A stretch of DNA of 64,000 nucleotides from Flavobacterium sp. I-STPP5a (GTDB lineage Bacteria > Bacteroidota > Bacteroidia > Flavobacteriales > Flavobacteriaceae), in NCBI RefSeq assembly GCF_009764685.1, contig NZ_VHLM01000013.1:1-64000 (forward strand), read 5' to 3'. The notes under the pieces are model-generated. The model worked only from the letters and a program-made list of their open reading frames with translations, made no database searches and was not told where the DNA came from. The position numbers were made by a program, and so were the translations under genes. The stretch's first letter is position 1, and every line of letters begins with the position of its first letter. Positions 6,737 to 15,601 of the stretch are shown here, one piece after another.

Positions 6737-8719
6737 CTAAGGATGTACTTCCACTGTATCTAGCGTTTCAAAAGTAGAATTCATACTTTTAAACTCGGGT
6801 ACTATTTTTTTCATCTGCGCCACCATGGTATCGTTGGCATACCCTTCTGCAATATTTATCAAGTCAGTCACATCTTGGTGTAAGGTCTCGTATTCATCCT
6901 GTAATTCCTGCGCGATCATAATTTTAGAATGGTGCGTTGGCATTGACTTTGAGGTGTCATTCAACAATTCTTCGTATAATTTTTCACCCGGCCTCAAACC
7001 AACTACCTGTATCTTTATATCCCGTTCTGGTATAAAACCAGCCAACTTGATCATTTTTCGAGCCAAATCAATAATTTTTACTGGCTTGCCCATATCAAAA
7101 ATATAAATTTCACCACCTTTACCCATCGCTCCCGCTTCAAGCACCAGTTGACATGCCTCAGGTATGGTCATGAAATACCGAATAATATCCTTATGGGTTA
7201 TCGTTACAGGCCCACCCTCGGCAATTTGTCTTGTAAAAAGTGGCACTACAGAGCCATTGGAACCCAATACATTTCCAAAACGAGTGGTAATAAACTTGGT
7301 TGCTTGATCCCCTTTTTCGTGTTGGTTTTTTAAATGCAAGGACTGTACGTATTTCTCTGCTATTCGTTTGCTAGCCCCCATAACATTACTTGGGTTTACC
7401 GCTTTGTCGGTAGAGACCATAACAAATTTTTTGACGTTATACATACAAGCTAAATCCGCTAAATTTTTAGTTCCTTTAATATTCGTAAAAATAGCTTGAC
7501 AAGGATTATCCTCCATTAACGGGACGTGTTTATAAGCTGCTGCATGAAAAACGACATGTGGTTTATAGGTTTTAAAAACCATATCCATCGCTTCCCTGTC
7601 TCTAATATCGGCTATCACGGTTCTAATTTTTGCGTCTGTAGTAATAGCATCCGTTTCCAATTGTAAATGGTGCAAAGGCGTTTCGGCTTGGTCTAGTATG
7701 ATTACTTTTTTGGGTTGAAAAGTCAATACTTGCCGAACTATTTCACTACCTATGGAACCAGCTGCACCACTAATTAAAACCACTTTGTCTTTCAATTGCT
7801 TCGAAATGGATTTGTTATCCAAAACGATCGGTTTCCGTTCGAGCAAATCTTCAATTTGAATGGTTTTAACCTTTTGAGAAATCTCACGTTGGTTCTCCCA
7901 ATCAGAAATCAAAGGCACTGTAAACACTTTCAAATTATACTCTAAGCACTGGTCTACGATCACAATTTGCTCTTCTCGGGTTAATGCTCTATCCGCCAGA
8001 AGTACACTAGTGGCACCTACTGAACGCATCAAAGCAGGTAATTTCTTTTTCTGAACTAAAATTGGTAAATCCAACATTCTTTTGGACGCATTTTGATTGT
8101 TTTTATCAATAAAACCTACAATTTTAAAACGTGTTGGTGTTTCAAATTTTAATGCATTCGCTACAGATATTGCATTGGCATCGGTACCATAAATTACGGT
8201 ACGAATCAAGTTGGTACTTTTACTTTCAGAAAAATAGAGCTCAAAAGTATGTTTTACTATGACACGGTATAAAAATAACCCACAAAAAGACAGTACTATA
8301 TTGATGAATAGGGCGGTATTCAAAATTATTTTTCGACCTTCAGCAAATTCAAAAAAGAAATTGATGATTAAAAAAACTATTAAAACGGATAGTTGTGAAA
8401 ACAATAATTTTACGGCATCAATATTAGAGGAATGCCTAATAATCCCGGAATAGGTTCGGAAAAGCCAAAAGAAAAAAACATTGCACAGCAATAGCATACT
8501 TAAATACAATGCTGAATGGGTGGTAATCACATAATCTAAACCAGTACCTTTAAAAATAAGGAAGGTAAAAAAAAATGACAAAATTAGAATTACCAAATCA
8601 ATAGATACAATGATCCATCGGGGTAAATATCCCAAATTATGCATGCTCAAGCGCAAATTTAACTTGGAAAAAAAATCTGTAAACAATGCGGCAGCTTTTT
8701 TTATATATAGACGACTCAA
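6737..8719 (-). CDS. Membrane-anchored UDP-sugar 4,6-dehydratase (CapD/WbpM/PglF-like)
   Basis: A 660-residue inner-membrane nucleotide-sugar dehydratase. Four to five hydrophobic segments fill residues about 34-155, then a first Rossmann-like region (IYGTDANAISVANAL, about 176-190). The catalytic extended-SDR domain has the NAD motif GAAGSIGSE (318-326) and STDKA (436-440). The usual SDR tyrosine is replaced by Met447 with Lys451 (MxxxK), a hallmark of the FlaA1/WbpM/PglF dehydratases. It most likely makes UDP-4-keto-6-deoxy-GlcNAc, the precursor of bacillosamine- or QuiNAc/FucNAc-type sugars. The PglE-like aminotransferase and PglC-like transferase nearby fit that role. It has its own promoter (8766-8794) and terminator. 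Confidence 0.88.
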   Translation of the reverse strand: MSRLYIKKAAALFTDFFSKLNLRLSMHNLGYLPRWIIVSIDLVILILSFFFTFLIFKGTGLDYVITTHSALYLSMLLLCNVFFFWLFRTYSGIIRHSSNIDAVKLLFSQLSVLIVFLIINFFFEFAEGRKIILNTALFINIVLSFCGLFLYRVIVKHTFELYFSESKSTNLIRTVIYGTDANAISVANALKFETPTRFKIVGFIDKNNQNASKRMLDLPILVQKKKLPALMRSVGATSVLLADRALTREEQIVIVDQCLEYNLKVFTVPLISDWENQREISQKVKTIQIEDLLERKPIVLDNKSISKQLKDKVVLISGAAGSIGSEIVRQVLTFQPKKVIILDQAETPLHHLQLETDAITTDAKIRTVIADIRDREAMDMVFKTYKPHVVFHAAAYKHVPLMEDNPCQAIFTNIKGTKNLADLACMYNVKKFVMVSTDKAVNPSNVMGASKRIAEKYVQSLHLKNQHEKGDQATKFITTRFGNVLGSNGSVVPLFTRQIAEGGPVTITHKDIIRYFMTIPEACQLVLEAGAMGKGGEIYIFDMGKPVKIIDLARKMIKLAGFIPERDIKIQVVGLRPGEKLYEELLNDTSKSMPTHHSKIMIAQELQDEYETLHQDVTDLINIAEGYANDTMVAQMKKIVPEFKSMNSTFETLDTVEVHP

Positions 8720-8765
8720 ATTCGTAGGTTTTAAAATAGTATTATTATAATTCGTATTCTGAAAT

Positions 8766-8794
8766 CAAAGATAAGGAAAATATTGACCTTACAA
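8766..8794 (-). promoter_or_regulatory. Promoter of the dehydratase gene
   Basis: Minus-strand TATCTTTG (8766-8773) with TTG at 8792-8794, spacing 18. The predicted leader is about 40 bases. Confidence 0.65.
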
Positions 8795-8819
8795 CTTTCC
8801 TTCAAAGATGTGTTTTCGG

Positions 8820-8888
8820 TTTTTAGTCTACAGTAGTCAGTTTACAGTGATCAGTTTACAGTATACATTTAACATTTTACATTTTTCA
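8820..8888. repeat. Degenerate heptamer array
   Basis: The sequence falls into successive seven-base units such as AGTCTAC, AGTAGTC, AGTTTAC, AGTGATC, AGTTTAC, AGTATAC, ATTTAAC and ATTTTAC. The same phenomenon recurs around 24800, 26450, 26900, 27350 and 28480. Confidence 0.7.
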
Positions 8889-8953
8889 GGCTTAAATCGA
8901 AGATTCATGAATACCAAAAAAAAAAAACAATATTAACCCGTGAATAATTTTTG

Positions 8954-9096
8954 TTTCTTTTGAAATGTCAATTCATGAACACTCATAAATTAAGACCTCG
9001 TGAGTAATCAAGACAAAAGAAGAGAATAATCATAAAAATCTCAATTGTCTGCAAAAATGAAAACCATGTAGAGATGCTTCGTACCTCAGCATTACA
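8954..9096 (+). repeat. Intergenic repeat family, partial copy R0
   Basis: Corresponds to the right half of the family described at 26528-26784, in the longer variant that carries the AAATGTCAATTC insertion also present in R5 and R6. It ends in the shared tail GTAGAGATGCTTCGTACCTC. The left half is absent. Confidence 0.7.
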
Positions 9097-9210
9097 AAAT
9101 AAAAAGTCGAGGGGACTAAGGCACTGAGGTTCTAAGTTAATTTTCGAAATAGTTCGTCACTAGCAATTAGCTTTCAGCTTTAAAAAATACTCCTCCGAAA
9201 ATCAATTCGC

Positions 9211-9419
9211 AAAAAACCGCCCTTAAATTAAAAACGTAAAAAAACAGCGAAAAAACGAAGTGGCAGTAGTCCGCGAGTTGAGGCTTAAAGCCGAACGGCT
9301 CGGGCTGCGGAACTTAGTTTCGAGGTAGTTTTTAAGTTTTTAATTTTCAGGCTTGATCTTTTGTTTCTTTTGTATCAAGACAAAAGAAAAAGAAAATCTT
9401 TAAAGAATAAAGTCGTCTA
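9211..9419 (+). repeat. Intergenic repeat family, copy R1
   Basis: Begins AAAACCGCCCTTAAATT, carries the GC-rich core around AGTCCGCGAG and GAACGGCTCGGGCTGCGG, then the hairpin with stem TTTCTTTTGT/ACAAAAGAAA and loop ATCAAG. It lacks the GTAGAGAT tail. Same orientation as all other copies. No credible gene overlaps it. Confidence 0.75.
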
Positions 9420-9457
9420 AAACTAATGATTAACAGCACCTACTCAGTAACCCGCTA

Positions 9458-10612
9458 TCATTTATAAAAAGGTTCTAAAATCGCAGTCAATACCTTAGTA
9501 ATCCGTTCTCGATCTGCATCGGATAAATTAGATCCTGACGGCATACACAATCCAGTATCAAACAAGCTTTCAGAAACAGTACCTCCATAATACGGATACT
9601 TCTCAAAAATAGGTTGCAAATGCATCGGTTTCCATAATGGTCTTGATTCTATATTTTCAGCTTCTAATGCTAATCTCAAGGTCTCACGTGTTAACCCATT
9701 TGTTAAAAGAGGATCTACAACAATAGCACTCAACCAATAATTCGCAAAATAATCGTCATTAGGAACTGTAAAAACCGAAATTCCCTTATAATTCTGAAAG
9801 AAATCAACATAAAAATCATGCATTGCTCTGCGTTTGACAACATGTGCATCTAATACTTCCATTTGCCCCCTTCCAATTCCGGCACAAATATTACTCATAC
9901 GGTAGTTGTAACCAATGGCACTGTGCTGGTAATGCGGTGCATCATCTCTAGATTGAGTCGCATAGAAAACAGCTTTTTGCTTTAGGGCTGCGGTAGGAGT
10001 TACAATAGCACCACCGCCAGAAGTAGTTATGATTTTATTACCATTAAAAGAAAACACCCCAATATCTCCAAAAGTGCCACATTTCTTTCCTTTATAGCTG
10101 CTTCCTAAGGCTGCAGCAGCATCCTCTAAAATGGGTATTTGGTGTGAATCAGCAACCGCTCGCACAGCTTCAATTTGATACGGTATACCATACAAGTGCA
10201 CGGCAATAATGGCTTTAGGCTTTTTACCTGCTACAATCCGGTCCTTAATAGCTGCTTCTAAAACTGTTGGGCATAAGTTCCAAGTGTCCAATTCACTGTC
10301 AACAAAAACGGGCGTAGCGCCCTGATAAAAAATAGGATTAACCGAAGCGGCAAAAGTCATACTTTGGCAGATCACTTCATCACCTGATGTAACACCTAAT
10401 AAAACAAGGCCTAAATGAATGGCTGATGTTCCAGAACTTAGTACAGCAACTGAAACTTTGTTTTTAAATAAATATTCCTCAAGATCTTGTTCTAGCCCTA
10501 TAACATTAGGTCCAAGTGGGGCAATCCAATTTGTAGCAAAAGCTCTTTCTATAAATTTTTGTTCACCATCACCCATATGCGGACAAGATAACCAAATTCT
10601 TGATGACGACAT
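9458..10612 (-). CDS. PLP-dependent DegT/DnrJ/EryC1/StrS aminotransferase (PglE-like)
   Basis: Nucleotide-sugar aminotransferase of about 384 residues that would put an amino group on a 4-keto sugar. Family marks are SSGTSAIHLGL near the N-terminus, the PLP ring-stacking aspartate in LEDAAAALGS (Asp164) and the Schiff-base lysine in FSFNGNKIITTSGGG (Lys193). The C-terminal half has the usual sugar-binding motifs (IESRPLWKPMHLQP). Homologues begin near SRIWLSCPHMGDGE, so I take the ATG at 10612; an ATG nine codons further upstream (10639) is possible. It lies between the PglC-like transferase and the PglF-like dehydratase, whose keto-sugar product is its likely substrate. Confidence 0.85.
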   Translation of the reverse strand: MSSSRIWLSCPHMGDGEQKFIERAFATNWIAPLGPNVIGLEQDLEEYLFKNKVSVAVLSSGTSAIHLGLVLLGVTSGDEVICQSMTFAASVNPIFYQGATPVFVDSELDTWNLCPTVLEAAIKDRIVAGKKPKAIIAVHLYGIPYQIEAVRAVADSHQIPILEDAAAALGSSYKGKKCGTFGDIGVFSFNGNKIITTSGGGAIVTPTAALKQKAVFYATQSRDDAPHYQHSAIGYNYRMSNICAGIGRGQMEVLDAHVVKRRAMHDFYVDFFQNYKGISVFTVPNDDYFANYWLSAIVVDPLLTNGLTRETLRLALEAENIESRPLWKPMHLQPIFEKYPYYGGTVSESLFDTGLCMPSGSNLSDADRERITKVLTAILEPFYK

Positions 10613-10888
10613 TTTCTTAGATTGCTTATTGTGGTACAAAGTGTTTGTTTAAGTATCTTACTTAAGATTGCTTAGTTTACTTGTTTAATATTATTCCTCA
10701 TGAAAACTTAAATAACATAGAAAAGTGAAAAAATATTTCAAATAAAAAACTATATTAACCAGTTACTTTATATGTTAAAATATCAATTTCATTTTTTACA
10801 AGTACAACAAAGGATATAATTATATTAGTGCGAAACACAGTTAATAAATTTCACCAAATATTCAATAATTTAAAACTGCTATTCATAG
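10613..10888. other. AT-rich intergenic spacer
   Basis: About 275 bases between two polysaccharide genes on the same strand. No TAnnTTTG box on the minus strand, terminator hairpin or reading frame was found. Confidence 0.5.
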
Positions 10889-11479
10889 TTAGTTTTTAAA
10901 TATGCTCCAAAATGTACTAATTATCACACCAATATCCTTTATCAAATTCCTTTTCTCTAAGTAATTTAAATTAATCTGAAGCTTTTGTGGCATAACAACT
11001 TCAATGTAATAACGGTCTGGATTTTCTTGACAAGAAAGAAGTTCGTTCTCATTTCTGAACTCAATGGATGCTAAATCCGTTATTCCAGGTCTCACATTTA
11101 ACACTTGCATTTGCATAGGATTATACAAATCCACATATTTTCTAACTTCAGGCCTTGGGCCTACAAAACTCATGTCCCCACAAAACACATTAATCAATTG
11201 CGGCAACTCGTCAAGCTTATATTTACGCAAATAAAATCCGATTTTTGTTACTCTTGGATCTCGTTCACCAACAGTTAACAAACCTAATTTATCTGCATTA
11301 ACAAACATGGTTCTGAATTTAAAAATAAAAAAATCATTATTGTTTTTACCTACTCTAAGTTGCTTGTATATAATAGGACCCTTCGTGGTGATTTTCATCG
11401 AAATAATTATCAAAACGAATAATGGAAGTAATAAAACAAGGCCGAAAAATGAAAACACGATGTCAAATACTCTTTTCAT
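10889..11479 (-). CDS. PglC-type undecaprenyl-phosphate phosphosugar transferase (initiating enzyme)
   Basis: A 196-residue monotopic phosphoglycosyl transferase that moves a sugar phosphate from a UDP-sugar to undecaprenyl phosphate, the first committed step of repeat-unit assembly. Visible marks: an N-terminal re-entrant hydrophobic helix (about 5-27), KFRTM (54-58), the catalytic Asp-Glu pair in KLDELPQL (Asp90-Glu91) and VGPRPE (106-111). Length matches the minimal PglC form rather than the long WbaP/WcaJ form. Its start overlaps the stop of the upstream aminotransferase by one base (TAATG), indicating translational coupling. The neighbouring dehydratase and aminotransferase suggest a diNAcBac- or FucNAc4N-like first sugar. 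Confidence 0.9.
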   Translation of the reverse strand: MKRVFDIVFSFFGLVLLLPLFVLIIISMKITTKGPIIYKQLRVGKNNNDFFIFKFRTMFVNADKLGLLTVGERDPRVTKIGFYLRKYKLDELPQLINVFCGDMSFVGPRPEVRKYVDLYNPMQMQVLNVRPGITDLASIEFRNENELLSCQENPDRYYIEVVMPQKLQINLNYLEKRNLIKDIGVIISTFWSIFKN

Positions 11480-12696
11480 TATTTACCAGTAACTTTATGC
11501 ACTGATGTTGCAACAACTTCAATCACCGTATTAATTTGCTCTTCTGTGATTTCATAAAAAACTGGTAACGAAATTTCAGTTTCCCATAATTTTTTTGCTA
11601 TCGGAAAATCATCTATATCATATTCTAGCGACTTGTAATAAGAAAGTAATGGCAATGGTTTATAATGGACATTAACCGAAACATCAAGATTAAATATTTC
11701 TTGGATGATACTGTTTCTCTCTTCTAAAGTCACATCCTTTATTCTTAGCAAATAAAGGTGATATGAGGTTTCCCTAGATTCATCGGCATAAACTGGAGTT
11801 ATCGCCCAATCGTACTTTTCAAAAGCCGCAGTGTATTTTTCGAATATAGTTTTTCTTTTTGGCAAAGTTTCCGTTTCATACCTGTCAAATTCCACCAATC
11901 CGATTGATGCTAAAATATCGGTCATATTGCATTTAAAACCTGCATCTATAACATCATATTCCCAATTACCTTTTTGACTTTTTGCCAATGCATCCTTGTC
12001 TTGCCCGTGCAGCGAAAGGGTGTTTAATCGGTCATAAACTTCTTTGTTGTTGAAAGGTGGTGGCAAATTAATACAGATAGCGCCACCTTCAGCAGTTGTC
12101 AGATTTTTAACCGCATGAAACGAAAATACGGTAAAATCGGCCTGAGCACCGACTTTTTCATTATGATAAACTGCTCCAAAAGAATGTGCTGCATCGGACA
12201 ATACCAAAATCCTTCCTAGTTTTTGTTGATTTTCCGATTCAGGTACAAACAATTCCTTTACATTTTGATTCTGCAACAATTGATTTAGAGCTGCATAATC
12301 AATTGGCAGTCCCCCTACATCAACCGGAATTACGGCCTTAGTTCTGGAAGTAATATGTCTTTCAATTTTGGAAATATCAATGCCGAAATCTGATGTAACA
12401 TCAACCATAATAACTTTAGCACCACGGTGTCTGACTATGTTTGCAGTAGCGCAATAGGTATATACGGGTACAATTACTTCATCTCCTTCTTTTATCCCGT
12501 ACCAATACAACAGCAATTCTGCACCGGCGGTCCAAGAGTTAACTGCTAGTACATTGCTCACATTACTGTACTCTGCTATTTTTTTTTCAAACAACTTGGT
12601 TCGCGGACCAGTAGTTATCCAGCCCGATTCTAGGGCATTTGTAACTTCATCAATAACTTTTTGATCTATTCGTGGTGGTGAAAAGGGTATAATCAT
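11479..12696 (-). CDS. PLP-dependent DegT/DnrJ/EryC1/StrS aminotransferase, second copy
   Basis: A 405-residue sugar aminotransferase. It has AVNSWTAGAELLL near residue 51, the PLP-binding aspartate in LVLSDAAHSFGA (Asp168) and the lysine in FSFHAVKNLTTAEGGAI (Lys197). It differs strongly from the aminotransferase at 9458, so it probably acts on a different keto-sugar. One candidate is dTDP-4-keto-6-deoxyglucose from RfbB, because the local rhamnose branch is broken. The GNAT acetyltransferase 13 bases upstream may N-acetylate its product. It overlaps the PglC-like gene by one base. Confidence 0.85.
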   Translation of the reverse strand: MIIPFSPPRIDQKVIDEVTNALESGWITTGPRTKLFEKKIAEYSNVSNVLAVNSWTAGAELLLYWYGIKEGDEVIVPVYTYCATANIVRHRGAKVIMVDVTSDFGIDISKIERHITSRTKAVIPVDVGGLPIDYAALNQLLQNQNVKELFVPESENQQKLGRILVLSDAAHSFGAVYHNEKVGAQADFTVFSFHAVKNLTTAEGGAICINLPPPFNNKEVYDRLNTLSLHGQDKDALAKSQKGNWEYDVIDAGFKCNMTDILASIGLVEFDRYETETLPKRKTIFEKYTAAFEKYDWAITPVYADESRETSYHLYLLRIKDVTLEERNSIIQEIFNLDVSVNVHYKPLPLLSYYKSLEYDIDDFPIAKKLWETEISLPVFYEITEEQINTVIEVVATSVHKVTGK

Positions 12697-12709
12697 TACT
12701 ATATCTGTA

Positions 12710-13309
12710 TTATTTTAAATTCTTTTTTAATTTATACATTTTTCGGTTGGGATACGTTACAAATTCATAATAAACTTGATAGCCAGTACTTTTATAAAAC
12801 TCTAAAACTTTCTTATTTTCATTGAAATCTGTGGTCAAGGCCAATTCGGAACAACCTTTATTAACGGCTTCTTCCTCAAACTTTTTTATCAATTCTTTTC
12901 CTATTCCTTGTCCATTATAATTAGGAAGAACACCAATAGAGAGTAACTCAGCATAATTTCCATCATCTTTTTCATCTGAATTTTTCCCTAAATTATTTCC
13001 CAAACGAATTATTGCTTTAGGATTTGAACAAAGAATAATTACACCTTGAAGCATAAAGGCTAAAAGGTTTTGCTTAATCAATCTTTTATGAAACCCTTTA
13101 GAATACATACATCCAATACTAAATCCTATTAAATTGTCATTCGCATCAGTAGCACAAATAGCTATTGACTCCTTACTTTTTAGACAGGATTTATAGTAAG
13201 TATTTAAGAAACCTTCTCCCAACGAACTTAAAAAGAAATCTTTAAATGATTTTAAATGAATCGATGCTATCTCATTTGATTCCGATATTTTAATGGCTCT
13301 GTATTTCAT
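12710..13309 (-). CDS. GNAT-family N-acetyltransferase
   Basis: A 199-residue cytoplasmic protein with a GNAT fold. The acetyl-CoA binding region is LSIGVLPNYNGQGIGKELIKKFEE (about 122-145; key residues Gln-Gly-x-Gly), followed by ALTTDFNENKKVLEFYKSTGY. It lies 13 bases upstream of the DegT aminotransferase and so probably acetylates the amino-sugar that enzyme makes. The exact sugar cannot be read from sequence. The same gene pair is common in flavobacterial polysaccharide loci. Confidence 0.8.
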   Translation of the reverse strand: MKYRAIKISESNEIASIHLKSFKDFFLSSLGEGFLNTYYKSCLKSKESIAICATDANDNLIGFSIGCMYSKGFHKRLIKQNLLAFMLQGVIILCSNPKAIIRLGNNLGKNSDEKDDGNYAELLSIGVLPNYNGQGIGKELIKKFEEEAVNKGCSELALTTDFNENKKVLEFYKSTGYQVYYEFVTYPNRKMYKLKKNLK

Positions 13310-13436
13310 ATTAAATCGTTATCAGTGCTACAATTAATCACTTTTATTAATTAATTTTTGGATAAATATTCTATTAATTAAATTCATAAACTTAAAATTC
13401 TTGTAAATTATAAATAGTAAATTACTGATATTATAA

Positions 13437-14696
13437 TTAAAATGCATGTCTATTAGCCTCCATAACTGTATCTATAAGTGGTCCCAATTTTTTGATTTGA
13501 TAATTTTTGTCAAACATAAGTCCTATCCGATTTGAATTTTGTGCGAATTCGTCACGTTTATCGTTATTATTAACAAGATAAATTATTCCTTTAAGGAGTG
13601 ATTCCTTGTTACCTGGCTCATAATTGAGGCCTGCAGTTTCCTTTTCTATTATAGATCCTACTTCTCCTTTTAATGAATTTAAAATTGCTATACCAGCAGC
13701 TGTATAATCATAAAACTTATCTGGCATTTCTACATTAGAAATTTCTGTGTAGATGGATAAACCCACATCACTCATACTATATAGATAAGAAAGGCTTTCT
13801 GGCTCTAATTTTCCTAAATACTTTACTATTCCAGATTTACTATTCTTTATAAATTCTTCTACATTACTTCTCAGTGGACCATCTCCAGCAATTAGAAATT
13901 TAACATTACCTACCTGCAGTTTTTCAATTGTATTTACAACTTCAAGTAAATTTAGAATATCATAAGAAGGACCTAGTGTTCCTGCGAAAGTAAACCATAT
14001 ATCGTTATCTTTTTTGTCAGGTAATAAAGCTAATAAACCTTTATCTGGTTTTATATTTCTTCTAAATTCCTCTACATCTATACCATTATAAATTACAGCA
14101 TGAGGTCTTGATCTTAAATTGCTAGCAAAACTTAGTGGAAGTTCGAGATAAGGTGTAGATAAGGAAATAAATCCATCTAAATCTTGGTAAATATTTTTTC
14201 TATTTCGATACACTGGATAAAATAAAGCATTTATTAATCCTTTAATCTTGTTAGGAAAAGAATTTACCATTAATTCTGGCCATAAATCCATTTGATCAAA
14301 AATGGCAGGAACTTTTTCCCTTTTAGCTATTTTGTATCCTGCATAACCAAAAGTCAGCGGAGATTCACTATAAATTACTAGATCGGGCTTATTTACTAAT
14401 TTACTTTGGTATAATTTATAAGAAAAAACTAAATCTCTATAGATTCTTCCAAAAGAAATATTTTTTTTATACCCTGGTGTAGGAACCAAAGTAATTTTAA
14501 AATTTTCATTTATTACTATATCTTTCCAGCCTGATGATCTCTGATTTTTAAAATGGTGAGAAAATGACGAAGTATACCACGTTACATTGTGCCCTATTGA
14601 AGACAAATAATTTCCAATTATTGTACATCTATACTCTCTCCATTTTTCTTCCGGTATTGGTATCGGTCCATATGGATTAATTATAATTATATTCAT
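13437..14696 (-). CDS. Glycosyltransferase family 4 protein
   Basis: A 419-residue GT-B glycosyltransferase. The N-terminal half starts MNIIIINPYGPIPIPEEKWR and includes DQMDLWPE, typical of WbuB-like enzymes. The C-terminal half carries FAGTLGPSYDILNLLE, FLIAGDGPL and the nucleotide-sugar motif around MPDKFYDYTAAG (about residues 334-345), where an ExFxxxxxE-like element is partly degenerate. It probably adds the second or a later sugar to the lipid-linked repeat unit on the cytoplasmic face. Donor and linkage are unknown. Confidence 0.85.
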   Translation of the reverse strand: MNIIIINPYGPIPIPEEKWREYRCTIIGNYLSSIGHNVTWYTSSFSHHFKNQRSSGWKDIVINENFKITLVPTPGYKKNISFGRIYRDLVFSYKLYQSKLVNKPDLVIYSESPLTFGYAGYKIAKREKVPAIFDQMDLWPELMVNSFPNKIKGLINALFYPVYRNRKNIYQDLDGFISLSTPYLELPLSFASNLRSRPHAVIYNGIDVEEFRRNIKPDKGLLALLPDKKDNDIWFTFAGTLGPSYDILNLLEVVNTIEKLQVGNVKFLIAGDGPLRSNVEEFIKNSKSGIVKYLGKLEPESLSYLYSMSDVGLSIYTEISNVEMPDKFYDYTAAGIAILNSLKGEVGSIIEKETAGLNYEPGNKESLLKGIIYLVNNNDKRDEFAQNSNRIGLMFDKNYQIKKLGPLIDTVMEANRHAF

Positions 14697-14725
14697 TTAA
14701 AAAAAAAGTTATTAAAATAATTTAT

Positions 14726-15595
14726 TTAAAATTTTTCCCAAGAATCAAGATGCACTTGTGAATCATAATCTCTATTTACCCACCTACTGGGGCTAATAAT
14801 CTTTATATCTTTGTTATTATTCAGATAAGCCGCCCACCAACTGAAAGAGCTGTTGGCGATAATCATATTTTTACAACATGACATAAGATACATATCCCAA
14901 AAACTCTCTTTACCAATGTTGTGAGATACAAACTTAATCCTATCAGTGTTAAGAAAAATCTTTATATTATCTATACACCACTGGATATCATTAGAAAATA
15001 TAAAAAAATATGGATTCTCTACTTTAGAATTTATCTCAAAAATTGCATTGCAATAATAGTCTAACTCGCATATCCCGATAAAAGATTTTGCATTTAAATA
15101 ATCCCCCCTCCGTACATGTATCGATACAGAATTAACCGATTTAATTAATTCTGACAACTCTTTATTTTCCCCGCTAGCAATAGGAAAGCTAAATATTTTT
15201 TTAACATCTTCTTTTATACTTTCAAAATACAAAGGGCTTTGCCAATATCCTTCGAAATAACAATCCCCATTAACTGTTAGAGCTCTTTCATCGTAAACAT
15301 AATCTCTTTTTTCAATGTACTCTTTAGACTTTTTTGGCAGTATTTTTCTAACTAACCTTGATAAAGTATAATGCGGTATATAAGTTGTTAATCTAGAAAT
15401 TTCCCTCTTATTTGCCACCATAATTTCTTTGACATTAAAAATTTCATTGATTAAGAAGCCATCATGAAGACCATAATGGTTAAAGTGCGATATATCAACA
15501 AATATATCATCATCATTTCTTTTTTTTAAGGCAAGTGCAAATGCATAGCAAAACATCTGATTACCTAAACCTCCAATTGTATTAACTATCTTCAT
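14726..15595 (-). CDS. Alpha-1,2-fucosyltransferase (GT11)
   Basis: A 289-residue cytoplasmic fucosyltransferase that moves fucose from GDP-fucose to, typically, the 2-hydroxyl of a terminal galactose. Diagnostic motifs are the N-terminal IGGLGNQMFCYAFA (7-20), HVRRGDY (160-166; the Arg binds GDP-fucose) and NSSFSWWAAYL near residues 258-268. Length matches bacterial GT11 enzymes such as WbsJ/FutC relatives. Gmd and Fcl, encoded at 19869-21980, supply GDP-fucose. The GT6 gene two genes upstream would act on the H-type product. Confidence 0.92.
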   Translation of the reverse strand: MKIVNTIGGLGNQMFCYAFALALKKRNDDDIFVDISHFNHYGLHDGFLINEIFNVKEIMVANKREISRLTTYIPHYTLSRLVRKILPKKSKEYIEKRDYVYDERALTVNGDCYFEGYWQSPLYFESIKEDVKKIFSFPIASGENKELSELIKSVNSVSIHVRRGDYLNAKSFIGICELDYYCNAIFEINSKVENPYFFIFSNDIQWCIDNIKIFLNTDRIKFVSHNIGKESFWDMYLMSCCKNMIIANSSFSWWAAYLNNNKDIKIISPSRWVNRDYDSQVHLDSWEKF

Positions 15596-15601
15596 ACATT
15601 T

